This document shows, piece by piece, positions 56,660 through 64,000 of a stretch of 64,000 nucleotides of DNA (position 1 is the first letter of the stretch; each line of letters starts with the position of its first letter). The notes under the pieces are model-generated. The model did no database searches, was not told the DNA's origin, and saw only the letters and a program-made list of their open reading frames with translations. Source of the DNA: CAIZGX01 sp046048875 (GTDB taxonomy: Bacteria; Bacteroidota; Bacteroidia; Flavobacteriales_D; Sanyastnellaceae); contig JBJOFG010000008.1 of the NCBI GenBank assembly GCA_046048875.1, positions 124,001-188,000 of the forward strand. Reading direction: 5' to 3'. The position numbers were made by a program, and so were the translations under genes.

Positions 56660-58219
56660 TTGTTGAACATTAATTTCAGACCATTGGCATCCGAAGGCAA
56701 ACAATTCGTTTCTAGTTTTTCATGGAATTCCGCTACGGTGGTTTTGCAAATTCTTATTCAATTGGGTTATACAGCCTTGTTGGCCAGGTTGATCGCACCC
56801 GAGAATTTTGCGGTCATGGGAATTGTGCTCAGCCTCATGGGCTTCGCTGAAATATTCTCACAAATTGGATTAGGGCCTGCTCTTATTCAACGAAAAGACA
56901 TTGGGCAGTCGCACATCAATTCAGCTTTCACAACTTCTCTGGCACTGGGTCTGATCTTCACGTTGTCTTTCGTTGCGGCTTCGCCATTGATTGCGCGTGC
57001 CTACGGCATTGATACATTGAAGGAAATTATTCCTGTGGTCTGCTCCAGTTTCACCATCTCAGCGCTTAGCGTTGTTCCGCGAAACCTTATGATGAAGAAC
57101 ATGAAATTCAAATCGTTCTTCACGGCGAGCATGCTCAGCATAGTGGGTGGAAATTTAATTGTGGGATTGTGGTTGGCATACGGAGGATACGAGATTTGGG
57201 CGTACGTATGGGCACTCTTTGCGCAGAATGCTCTCATGACCTTGGCATGCTGGATGCTTCAACCCACGCGTGTTCAATTCAAATGGAATAAAAAGGCAAC
57301 ACTGCAATTGTTGAATTACGGTGCAGGAAGCTCGTTGTTCAACGCGTTGAATTACGCCGCGACGAAAGTAGATGTGTCCGTTCTGCCCCTCTTCTCGAAG
57401 GGGACTGCGCTTTTCCCAAATACTGTTTCGTTGAATCAGGCGGGTATGTACGAAAGAGGCGCATACGTAGCGTCACTTCCAATTACAATTATGGCGAAGC
57501 TGAGCGATAGCGTGCTCTTCAGCGGTATGTCGAAATTGCAAGAAGAAACCGAACGCTTGAAGCGTGTGGTCTTGGCGGCTACAAATGCGCTAAGCATTTT
57601 GATTTTTCCGGTGGCTTGTTTTGTCTTTGTTTTCAGTGAAGATATTTTACGCATCTATTTGGGCCAGACATATATGGGTGCGGCGCATTTACTTCAATGG
57701 TTATTTGTTGCAGTAATATTTAGAACGCTTACTCGACCCATTGACTCTCTGCTTCGCGCCAAGGGAGCAGTCTACAGAGGCAGTTGGATCAAAGGGATTT
57801 ACTTGCTTTTGATGATCATTGGTGTCATGGTAGCGGCGCGTTATTCCGTGGAAGCCGTGGCAATCTCCATTGCCGTTACAACAGGAATTCATTACCTCAT
57901 GATGATCACCTTTGCTCATCAGATTTCAGGTGTTCGTGTGAAAGAACAGCTTTCAGCGTTGGTTCCAGGCTCTCGTATAGGCGCAATGACTTTGCTTGCG
58001 GCTTATTTGGCGAAATACATGGCGGTTCGCTCGCACATTGACGGAATTTGGTTGCTTCTTTTTGCAATTATCGGTGTGTTTGTTGGAGGATGTTTATTGG
58101 TGTACATTCGCCCGCAATGGCTGGGAGAACGAAGCGTAAATCCGTTGTTCATTGTCCCAGAAAGATTTCGGAAATTTCCGTTTTTAAATAGAATTTACAA
58201 GGCGTTCGATGAAGAGTAG
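56660..58219 (+). CDS. Wzx-type polysaccharide flippase
   Basis: 519 residues with about 14 membrane helices; the first helix holds VVLQILIQLGYTALLARLI and is followed by FAVMGIVLSLMGFAEIF, the N-terminal pattern of oligosaccharide flippases (MOP superfamily). It would move lipid-linked oligosaccharides across the inner membrane. No ATG is near the start; I use TTG at 56660 (56663 is another option), so the N-terminus is uncertain. The end overlaps the DUF4476 gene by 11 bp. Confidence 0.88.
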   Translation: MLNINFRPLASEGKQFVSSFSWNSATVVLQILIQLGYTALLARLIAPENFAVMGIVLSLMGFAEIFSQIGLGPALIQRKDIGQSHINSAFTTSLALGLIFTLSFVAASPLIARAYGIDTLKEIIPVVCSSFTISALSVVPRNLMMKNMKFKSFFTASMLSIVGGNLIVGLWLAYGGYEIWAYVWALFAQNALMTLACWMLQPTRVQFKWNKKATLQLLNYGAGSSLFNALNYAATKVDVSVLPLFSKGTALFPNTVSLNQAGMYERGAYVASLPITIMAKLSDSVLFSGMSKLQEETERLKRVVLAATNALSILIFPVACFVFVFSEDILRIYLGQTYMGAAHLLQWLFVAVIFRTLTRPIDSLLRAKGAVYRGSWIKGIYLLLMIIGVMVAARYSVEAVAISIAVTTGIHYLMMITFAHQISGVRVKEQLSALVPGSRIGAMTLLAAYLAKYMAVRSHIDGIWLLLFAIIGVFVGGCLLVYIRPQWLGERSVNPLFIVPERFRKFPFLNRIYKAFDEE

Positions 58220-58913
58220 TGGAATCGTTTTAATCATTGTTTTTTTTCTTGCGGCTTGCAAGCTGGAAGCCCAATCGAAGTTGGTAGTGAATGCTCCCGA
58301 CAGCCTTTCTTTTGTCTTGTTTGTAGACGACGTTCAATTCAACACTGTCCCCGTTTCTTCCATTCATGTTTCAAAATTGAATGTTGGAAAACACAACGTG
58401 AAGGTGGTTGTTCAGTCGCAAGAATCCATCGCTCTTTTAAGCGCGAAGAATTTGATTTCCTATAGTTACAACACTGCCGTCATTAACGGTAAACTTGAAT
58501 TGGTTCCTTCCGGAGAATTGAAACTCCAACCCAAGGCTTTTCAGTTTTGGAACAACAGTGCTGCTCTAGTGGTTGTGAATGATAACGCCGTTTATGCGGG
58601 GAAGACAGGATGTGAGCATCCAGCTTCTGAATCAACCATAGACTCGCTTGTAGCTGTGCTTCAGGCAAAGTCGTTCGACACGGAAAGAAAAATGATTGCA
58701 CGTATGCAGTTGGATGCCGATTGCTTTCAAGTAAAAGACATCGTGAAAATTATTTCAACCATAGAATTGGAAGAAAACCGCATGGATTGTATGGCTTCCG
58801 CAGTGTCAAATGTGTTTGATTTAGAAAACATCGATGCCCTTTTGGAACTGCTTTTTCTCGAGCGAAACAAAGAGGCTGTTCGTCAGAAAATTTCACAATT
58901 ACAAAATCAGTAA
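58209..58913 (+). CDS. DUF4476-domain protein, exported
   Basis: 234 residues. Hydrophobic signal ending FFLAACKLEAQ (Cys17 could be a lipid site, or cleavage after Ala). A beta-rich middle (25-130) leads to a C-terminal DUF4476 domain at about 145-225: LVAVLQAKSFDTERKMIARMQL, DADCFQVKDIVKIISTIELEENR and LDLENIDALLEL-like helix. The family is common in Bacteroidota and of unknown function. Translationally coupled to the flippase. Confidence 0.82.
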   Translation: MKSSGIVLIIVFFLAACKLEAQSKLVVNAPDSLSFVLFVDDVQFNTVPVSSIHVSKLNVGKHNVKVVVQSQESIALLSAKNLISYSYNTAVINGKLELVPSGELKLQPKAFQFWNNSAALVVVNDNAVYAGKTGCEHPASESTIDSLVAVLQAKSFDTERKMIARMQLDADCFQVKDIVKIISTIELEENRMDCMASAVSNVFDLENIDALLELLFLERNKEAVRQKISQLQNQ

Positions 58914-58940
58914 GAAACATTTAAAGATTACCTTTGAACC

Positions 58941-60011
58941 ATGAAAAAAGTACACAATTTTAGCGCGGGTCCTTGCATTCTACCTCCTTCAGTCATTGAA
59001 GGTTCTGCAGCGGCTATACAAGAATTCGACGGCATGGGTTTGTCGTTGATTGAAATTTCACACAGAAGTAAAAACTTCGAGCGTGTAATGGACGAAGCGC
59101 GTCAATTGGTGAAAGATATTTTGAATCTAGAAGATCGTTACGAGGTGTTGTTCCTTCAAGGCGGAGCAACGCTTGGATTCTACATGGTTCCATTGAATAT
59201 TTTGAAGGAAGGTGGAAAAGCAGCTTACGCAAACACAGGTGTTTGGGCGAGTGGTGCGATTAAAGAAGCGAAGTTGGTGGGAAATATCGATGTGGTAACC
59301 GACAGTTCTGAGTCGAATCACAACCATATTCCCGAGTTGCCTTCAGTAGATGGTTACGATTATTTCCATTACACTTCCAACAACACCATTTACGGAACGC
59401 AATATCAGAGCACTCCGAAAGTAAATGTGCCGTTGGTGTGCGACATGAGTTCAGATATTTTCTCGAAGGAATTCAATGCGAACGAATTCTCATTGATCTA
59501 CGCAGGTGCTCAGAAAAATATGGGACCAGCTGGAGCAACGTTGTACATCGTAGACAAAGAAATGTTGGGTAAGACCGGAAGAAAACTTCCTTCTTACTTA
59601 GACTTGGCTTCACACATTTCGAAAGACAGCATGGCAAATACGCCTCCTGTGTTTTCGGTATACGCAAGCATGCTCATGCTTCGTTGGATCAAAGAGAACG
59701 GTGGATTGAAAGGAATGGAAATTCACAACCGCGCCAAGCAAGAATTATTTTATGCTGAATTAGATCGTAACAGTATGTTCCATGGACACAGCGTTCCTGA
59801 AAGTCGCTCTTGGATGAATCCAACCTTCCGTTTGAACAACGAAGAACACACTGCTGCATTCGATGCCATGTGGAAGGAAGCGGGCATTAGCGGAATCGCT
59901 GGACACCGCAGTGTAGGCGGATATCGCGCGTCTATGTACAACGCGCTTCCATTGGAGAGCGTGCAAGTGTTGGTAGATGTTATGAAGGAATTTGAACGTA
60001 AAAACGGATAA
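58941..60011 (+). CDS. serC: Phosphoserine aminotransferase
   Basis: 356 residues. HNFSAGPCILPPSVIE at the start, LFLQGGATLGFYMVP, and the PLP lysine in YAGAQKNMGPAG near 189-200. It converts 3-phosphohydroxypyruvate and glutamate to phosphoserine in serine synthesis, and also serves pyridoxine synthesis. TACCTTTG at 58929-58936 ends only 4 nt before the ATG, so if it is the -7 box the message is leaderless. First gene of an operon with serA, DUF1015 and yggS. Confidence 0.97.
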   Translation: MKKVHNFSAGPCILPPSVIEGSAAAIQEFDGMGLSLIEISHRSKNFERVMDEARQLVKDILNLEDRYEVLFLQGGATLGFYMVPLNILKEGGKAAYANTGVWASGAIKEAKLVGNIDVVTDSSESNHNHIPELPSVDGYDYFHYTSNNTIYGTQYQSTPKVNVPLVCDMSSDIFSKEFNANEFSLIYAGAQKNMGPAGATLYIVDKEMLGKTGRKLPSYLDLASHISKDSMANTPPVFSVYASMLMLRWIKENGGLKGMEIHNRAKQELFYAELDRNSMFHGHSVPESRSWMNPTFRLNNEEHTAAFDAMWKEAGISGIAGHRSVGGYRASMYNALPLESVQVLVDVMKEFERKNG

Positions 60012-60012
60012 G

Positions 60013-60972
60013 ATGAAAATTTTAGCGAACGACGGAATTGATGCAAAAGGTCATGCGGCCTTGGAAGCCATGGGATGCACAGTCCTTACTGAAAAAGTGA
60101 ATCAAGATGCTCTAGCAAGTTTCATTCAAAATGAAAACATCGACGGCCTTTTGGTTCGAAGTGCAACCACTGCGAGAAAGGACTTAATCGACGCTTGTCC
60201 GAATTTGAAATTCATCGGTCGCGGTGGAGTTGGAATCGATAATATTGACGCGGTTTATGCGCGTGAAAAAGGAGTAGATGTGTTCAATACACCAGCAAGC
60301 AGCAGCGCAAGCGTTGCCGAGTTGGTAATGGCTATGCTCTTTGCTTCGAATCGTTTTATTTATCAAGCGGGCGGATCAATGCCAGTAAACGGTGAAGAAA
60401 CGTTTGAAGTGTTGAAGAAGAATTACGGGAAAGGAAAAGAGGTGAAAGGAAAAACATTGGGCATTATCGGCTTTGGTCGAATTGGTCAATCGTTGGCTGA
60501 ATATGCCTTGGGATGCGGCATGCGCGTGATGTTCTTCGATCGATCGAAGTCTGACGAAACGGTGGTGCTTTCTATTAACGGTTCACCGGTGGAAGTGAAG
60601 TTGAGCGTTTCTTCCTTCGAAGAAGTTCTTCGCGAAAGCGATTTCATTTCGTTGCACGTTCCAAAGCAACCGAACGGAAGTTCGGTTATTGGTGCAACGG
60701 AATTCGCGCTCATGAAGAAAAACGCAGTAGTAGTGAATACCAGTCGCGGCGGTACTATTCACGAAGGTGAATTAATTGAGGCGTTGGATAATGGTGTTAT
60801 TGCAGGGGCTTGTTTAGATGTGTTCGAAAACGAACCACGTCCGAATGCTGCGCTCTTGAAACATGCGAAAATTATTGCTACTCCGCACATTGGCGCTGCA
60901 ACAGCAGAAGCGCAAGAGCGCATTGGACTTGAGATTGCAGAGAATGTAAAACGTATAATGGGCGCGAACTAA
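60013..60972 (+). CDS. serA: D-3-phosphoglycerate dehydrogenase, short form
   Basis: 319 residues from ATG 60013, which lies 1 bp after the serC stop; an in-frame ATG inside serC at 59992 is less likely. NAD-binding motif LGIIGFGRIGQSLA near 145-158, NTSRGGTIHE with the catalytic Arg region, and ATPHIGAAT with the catalytic His. It ends after the dehydrogenase domain, so it lacks the C-terminal ACT domain that gives serine inhibition in the E. coli enzyme. First step of serine synthesis. Confidence 0.95.
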   Translation: MKILANDGIDAKGHAALEAMGCTVLTEKVNQDALASFIQNENIDGLLVRSATTARKDLIDACPNLKFIGRGGVGIDNIDAVYAREKGVDVFNTPASSSASVAELVMAMLFASNRFIYQAGGSMPVNGEETFEVLKKNYGKGKEVKGKTLGIIGFGRIGQSLAEYALGCGMRVMFFDRSKSDETVVLSINGSPVEVKLSVSSFEEVLRESDFISLHVPKQPNGSSVIGATEFALMKKNAVVVNTSRGGTIHEGELIEALDNGVIAGACLDVFENEPRPNAALLKHAKIIATPHIGAATAEAQERIGLEIAENVKRIMGAN

Positions 60973-60974
60973 GC

Positions 60975-62174
60975 ATGAAGTTCAAACCGTTCAAAGCTGT
61001 GTTACCCGCAGCAGATAAGGTGCATCTGGTTGCTTCGCGATCTTATGTTTCTTATTCGAAAGAAGATTTGGTGGAAAAGCTTCGAGGGAATCCCTACACC
61101 TTTTTGCACATCATTCATCCCGATGTAGACGGCGATTACCGCGGAAGACGCATTGCATATTTCGAAGAGGTGCGCAAGAACTATGAGAAGTTTCTGAATG
61201 AAGAAATTTTTTCGTTGGAAGGAAACGCATCGTTTTTTATTTATCGTCAGGATACTCCTGAGTATTCCTTCCAAGGCTTGCTGGGTGCGGTTTCGGTGGA
61301 AGACTACGAGCAAGGAAAAATAAAAATTCACGAGCACACCATTAGTCAGCGTGAAGGGAGATTTACCGATTATTTAGATACAACAGGAATCAACGCTGAA
61401 CCTGTTTTGTTAATGTCGAAGGAAGAAACGTGTTCGAATTTAATGGAGCGCGTTTGCAAAGAGCAGCCATTGTATTGCTTCAGTACAACCGATCGCGTGA
61501 AGCACACGGTCTGGCAAATGAGCAATGCTGAAGATATTCAAGAAGTGGAAGCTGAAATGTCGCGCGTTAGCGAATTGTACATTGCAGACGGACACCACCG
61601 CAGCGCAAGCAGCGTGGCGTTGAAGCAGCGTAAGTCAGAAGAAGGAAACAACGATGAAGTGTATCATTATTTCATGGCGTTGGTGCTTTCGCAAGCGCAA
61701 CTCAAGATCTTAGGCTTTCACCGTTTGGTGAAATGCGTGGTTGAATTCGATTTGAATTTATTCCTTTCCGATTTGAAAAAAATGGGAAGCCTTCAAGAAG
61801 TGAATGAGCAAGAATTGCAATTGGCAGAAGGAAAAATTGGTGTGTATGCAGCAGGCAAATGGTATGCTTTTCAATTTGAAAAAGACGCTCACGTCATAGA
61901 CGCTGAATGGCTTTCAAAAAATATTCTGCATCCCATTTTTGGAATTGAAGACGAGCGTACCGACAAGCGTATCTCGCATGCAGACGGATTGGTTCCTTCA
62001 CATCAAATTGCGAAAATGGTTGACGAAGGAAAAGCAGATTTTGCTTTTTTACTTCATCCGATTTCAACCCAAACACTCATGCGTATTTCCGACGAAGGAT
62101 CTACCATGCCTCCGAAGAGCACTTACATCTTGCCTAAGTTAAGAAGCGGATTGGTTATTTATCCGATGCGATGA
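60975..62174 (+). CDS. DUF1015-family protein
   Basis: 399 residues. Typical start FKPFKAVLPAADKVHLVASRSYV, the YIADGHHRSASSVAL motif near 200-214 and SHADGLVPSHQIAKM in the last third. The family is often encoded next to serA/serC and has been suggested to act in serine metabolism (a serine kinase activity has been described for some members); this is not certain here. 2 bp after serA and overlapping yggS by 4 bp. Confidence 0.92.
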   Translation: MKFKPFKAVLPAADKVHLVASRSYVSYSKEDLVEKLRGNPYTFLHIIHPDVDGDYRGRRIAYFEEVRKNYEKFLNEEIFSLEGNASFFIYRQDTPEYSFQGLLGAVSVEDYEQGKIKIHEHTISQREGRFTDYLDTTGINAEPVLLMSKEETCSNLMERVCKEQPLYCFSTTDRVKHTVWQMSNAEDIQEVEAEMSRVSELYIADGHHRSASSVALKQRKSEEGNNDEVYHYFMALVLSQAQLKILGFHRLVKCVVEFDLNLFLSDLKKMGSLQEVNEQELQLAEGKIGVYAAGKWYAFQFEKDAHVIDAEWLSKNILHPIFGIEDERTDKRISHADGLVPSHQIAKMVDEGKADFAFLLHPISTQTLMRISDEGSTMPPKSTYILPKLRSGLVIYPMR

Positions 62175-62821
62175 GCCACATTCAAGATCAAATAAAATTC
62201 TATACAGCGCAGTTCCCTTCACACGTGAAGCTGGTGGCTGTTTCGAAGACGAAGCCTGTTGAAGATCTTCAAGAGGCTTATGCTTGCGGACAGCGTATTT
62301 TCGGTGAGAATTATGTTCAAGAATTGGTAGATAAGCAGATGCTACTTCCAACCGACATTCAATGGCATTTCATTGGGAATTTGCAGTCGAATAAGGTGAA
62401 GTACATTGCTCCGTTTGTTGCGCTAATTCACGGCGTGAATTCCATTTCCACCTTGAAAGAAATAGATAAGCAAGCGAAGAAATTAAATAAGCGCATCGAC
62501 ATCTTGTTGCAACTTCATGTTGCAACGGAAGAAAGCAAATTCGGATTTTTAGAAGAAGAAGTTTTAGAGATTGCTTCGCAAAAAGAGCTGTATTCAAACG
62601 TAAACTTTCGCGGTGTCATGGGCATGGCTTCGTTCACAGAAGATCAAGCACTGATTCGCAAAGAGTTTCAAGAAGTCAATCGAATTTTTTCTTTGTTGAA
62701 GCTGCTCTTCGGCGGATCTTTCAACGAGATAAGTATGGGTATGAGCGGCGATTGGAAAATAGCCGTTGAAGAAGGAAGCACGCTTGTGCGAATTGGAAGC
62801 GCTATATTCGGAAGTCGTTAG
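62171..62821 (+). CDS. yggS: PLP homeostasis protein YggS
   Basis: 216 residues, alanine-racemase-like single-domain fold. KLVAVSKTKPVEDL has the PLP lysine, then FGENYVQELVDK, WHFIGNLQSNKVKYIA, GVMGMAS and the closing SMGMSGDWKIAVEEGSTLVRIGSAIFG. It binds PLP without known catalysis and balances free PLP levels. End of the serC operon, overlapping the convergent glycosyltransferase by 4 bp. Confidence 0.96.
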   Translation: MSHIQDQIKFYTAQFPSHVKLVAVSKTKPVEDLQEAYACGQRIFGENYVQELVDKQMLLPTDIQWHFIGNLQSNKVKYIAPFVALIHGVNSISTLKEIDKQAKKLNKRIDILLQLHVATEESKFGFLEEEVLEIASQKELYSNVNFRGVMGMASFTEDQALIRKEFQEVNRIFSLLKLLFGGSFNEISMGMSGDWKIAVEEGSTLVRIGSAIFGSR

Positions 62822-63768
62822 TTCAACGTTTCAGCAATGCTGTAATCGTTGCGGGTAGCGCTGTTGCGCGAAATAAGCTCTCCAAGAAATCCTGCTAAAA
62901 ATAAAATCGTTCCAAGTATCATGCATGTCAATGCAATGAAAAATGCGCTTTGGTCTGCAATGTTTTTTGCAGTCTCTCCAAGATAAAGCGCATACAATTT
63001 TGTTCCTCCAATGTAAGCGAACGAAATGAATCCGATCATAAACACCAATGTTCCCAATGTTCCGAAGAAATGCATGGGGCGCTTTCCGAATTTCGACATG
63101 AAAGAAATGGTGAGAAGGTCTAAGAAACCATTCATGAAACGTTCCATTCCAAATTTCGTTGAACCGAATTTTCGCGCTTGATGCTTCACTACTTTTTCAC
63201 CAATTTTTTTGAATCCTTGTTGCTTCGCAAGAACAGGAATGTAGCGGTGCATTTCACCATAGACTTCCACACATTTTACCACATCTTTTCGGTATCCCTT
63301 CAACCCACAATTAAAATCGTTTAAGTGAATGCCGGTCATTCTTCGCGTGGCCCAGTTGAACAATTTAGTTGGAATGGTTTTCGAAAGTGGGTCGAAGCGT
63401 TCCTTCTTCCAACCGCTAACCACATCGTAACCTTCTTCTAAAATCATGCGAGCCATTGCAGGAATCTCTTCTGGCGAATCTTGAAGATCTGCGTCTAACG
63501 TGAACACCACATTGCCTTGCGCAGCTTGAAATCCGGTGTGCAAAGCAGCAGATTTTCCGTAGTTACGTGAAAAGCGAATGCCGCGAACGGTAGGATAGTT
63601 TTGCTTCAACTGCTGAATAACTTCCCACGAATTGTCGGTAGAGCCATCGTCGACGAAAATAACTTCGTATGACATTTGCTCGCGCTGCATGACATCGTTG
63701 ATCCAACGTTGCAATTCAGGAAGCGATTCCGCTTCATTCAAAAGTGGGATAACCAGTGAGCAGTTCAT
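62818..63768 (-). CDS. Membrane glycosyltransferase, DPM/GtrB type
   Basis: 316 residues. N-terminal GT2 domain: CSLVIPLLNEAESLPELQRWI, YEVIFVDDGSTDNSW, FTLDADLQDSPEEIP with the metal-binding Asp-Ala-Asp, and NDFNCGLKGYRKDVV. Two C-terminal membrane helices at about 233-256 and 267-291. Such proteins move a sugar to a polyprenyl-phosphate carrier at the membrane. A short 3 bp gap separates it from the partial membrane protein upstream. Confidence 0.93.
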   Translation of the reverse strand: MNCSLVIPLLNEAESLPELQRWINDVMQREQMSYEVIFVDDGSTDNSWEVIQQLKQNYPTVRGIRFSRNYGKSAALHTGFQAAQGNVVFTLDADLQDSPEEIPAMARMILEEGYDVVSGWKKERFDPLSKTIPTKLFNWATRRMTGIHLNDFNCGLKGYRKDVVKCVEVYGEMHRYIPVLAKQQGFKKIGEKVVKHQARKFGSTKFGMERFMNGFLDLLTISFMSKFGKRPMHFFGTLGTLVFMIGFISFAYIGGTKLYALYLGETAKNIADQSAFFIALTCMILGTILFLAGFLGELISRNSATRNDYSIAETLN

Positions 63769-63771
63769 GTG

Positions 63772-64000
63772 TTAAGCTTGTTGAAATGGATTTTTAGATT
63801 TTCTATTTCTATTGAAAAGCGCAATGAATAATCCAATAATAATGAAGAAAATAATAGACCAGAAGAAGTTTCCAGTCGCTTCTATTCCAGGCCCGCAAAC
63901 GTATGTGTTGAAATACGAAGGCTCTGTTTGTTGAATGAGGTCCTCGCGTGAAATCCAATTGTATTGTTGATTGAAGGAAATTAACTCTTGAAGTTTCTGT
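63772..64000 (-). CDS. Partial membrane protein, C-terminal part only
   Basis: The reverse strand is open from the window edge to a TAA at 63774-63772, giving the last 75 residues of a protein. They contain GPGIEATGNFFWSIIFF and one membrane helix of about 20 residues near the end, followed by a basic tail (NRNRKSKNPFQQA). The start lies beyond 64000. Family not recognised. Likely in one operon with the glycosyltransferase, which starts 4 bp further on. Confidence 0.65.
   Translation of the reverse strand, partial: QKLQELISFNQQYNWISREDLIQQTEPSYFNTYVCGPGIEATGNFFWSIIFFIIIGLFIALFNRNRKSKNPFQQA

Noticed and set aside
1..64000. tRNA, rRNA, riboswitch or insertion sequence
   Set aside because: I looked for cloverleaf arms with CCA-type ends, rRNA signatures, terminal inverted repeats with transposase genes and known riboswitch cores, and saw none I could support by eye.

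Overview
The window comes from a Bacteroidota chromosome, most likely the order Flavobacteriales. The evidence is two proteins with type IX secretion C-terminal sorting domains, a PorP/SprF-type membrane protein, a CarB without the C-terminal regulatory domain, adjacent serC-serA-DUF1015 genes, and promoters of the TTG / TAnnTTyG type instead of sigma-70 -35/-10 boxes. No rRNA, tRNA, CRISPR array, insertion sequence or prophage was recognised. Most of the DNA is ordinary chromosomal coding sequence in short operons.

Layout. 198-3594 (-): a collagen-like Gly-X-Y protein and a small T9SS cargo. 3927-6500 (+): a VWA protein and a MoxR-like AAA ATPase. 6567-9383 (-): carB. 9791-10998 (+): a lipoprotein and a small membrane protein. 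11049-12827 (-): a membrane Ser/Thr kinase with a small regulator-like protein. 12931-18722 (-): hydrolase, SOUL protein and a TolC/HlyD/ABC export set whose ABC protein has a ruined ATPase domain. 18791-27041 (-): RluD-type synthase, T9SS protein, PASTA protein, purL, fucosidase, DUF4846 protein. 27234-27799 (+): a MazEF-type toxin-antitoxin pair. 27804-32454: a two-component system reading out an extracytoplasmic propeller, divergent from two more regulator-like paralogues. 32477-35197 (-): a GH38 hydrolase. 35252-42382: methionine aminotransferase, PorP/SprF protein, DUF4139 protein, cytochrome, omega-amidase-like nitrilase, beta-barrel protein, exonuclease/GIY-YIG fusion. 42372-49981 (-): glycosyltransferase, FtsE, paired M16 peptidases, WG-repeat protein and two hypotheticals. 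50076-53615: nucleoside phosphorylase, two glycosyltransferases, a DUF2442/DUF4160 pair and a small membrane protein. 53697-58913: NHL protein, TPR protein, flippase, DUF4476 protein. 58941-62821 (+): the serine-biosynthesis operon serC-serA-DUF1015-yggS. 62818-64000 (-): glycosyltransferase and a partial membrane protein.

The most striking thing is in the gaps between genes. At least ten loci are tiled almost base for base by chains of tiny perfect hairpins (stems of 3-6 bp, loops usually exactly 3 nt) joined by a constant 3-5 nt linker. Stem sequences differ from hairpin to hairpin but stay self-complementary. The linker is specific to a class: ATGA (3639-3779, 6501-6564), ATTC/GAAT (49181-49247, 52609-52642, 53185-53258), AGR/TCT (27119-27180, 47312-47417), and CYMAC or GGAAT/CCAAT (1-90, 3791-3875, 38823-38994, 49258-49308, 50946-51100). 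They usually abut stop codons. Two identical 38-bp segments of one class flank the DUF2442/DUF4160 pair. I do not recognise this modular architecture as a described element family, although dispersed hairpin repeats as such are common in bacteria.

A second regulatory signal is a shared operator. An ACACAT/ATGTGT dyad plus the 12-mer AGTCGCAATCAC, in the same orientation relative to the promoter, precedes both the sensor kinase gene and the regulator-like gene at 31906.
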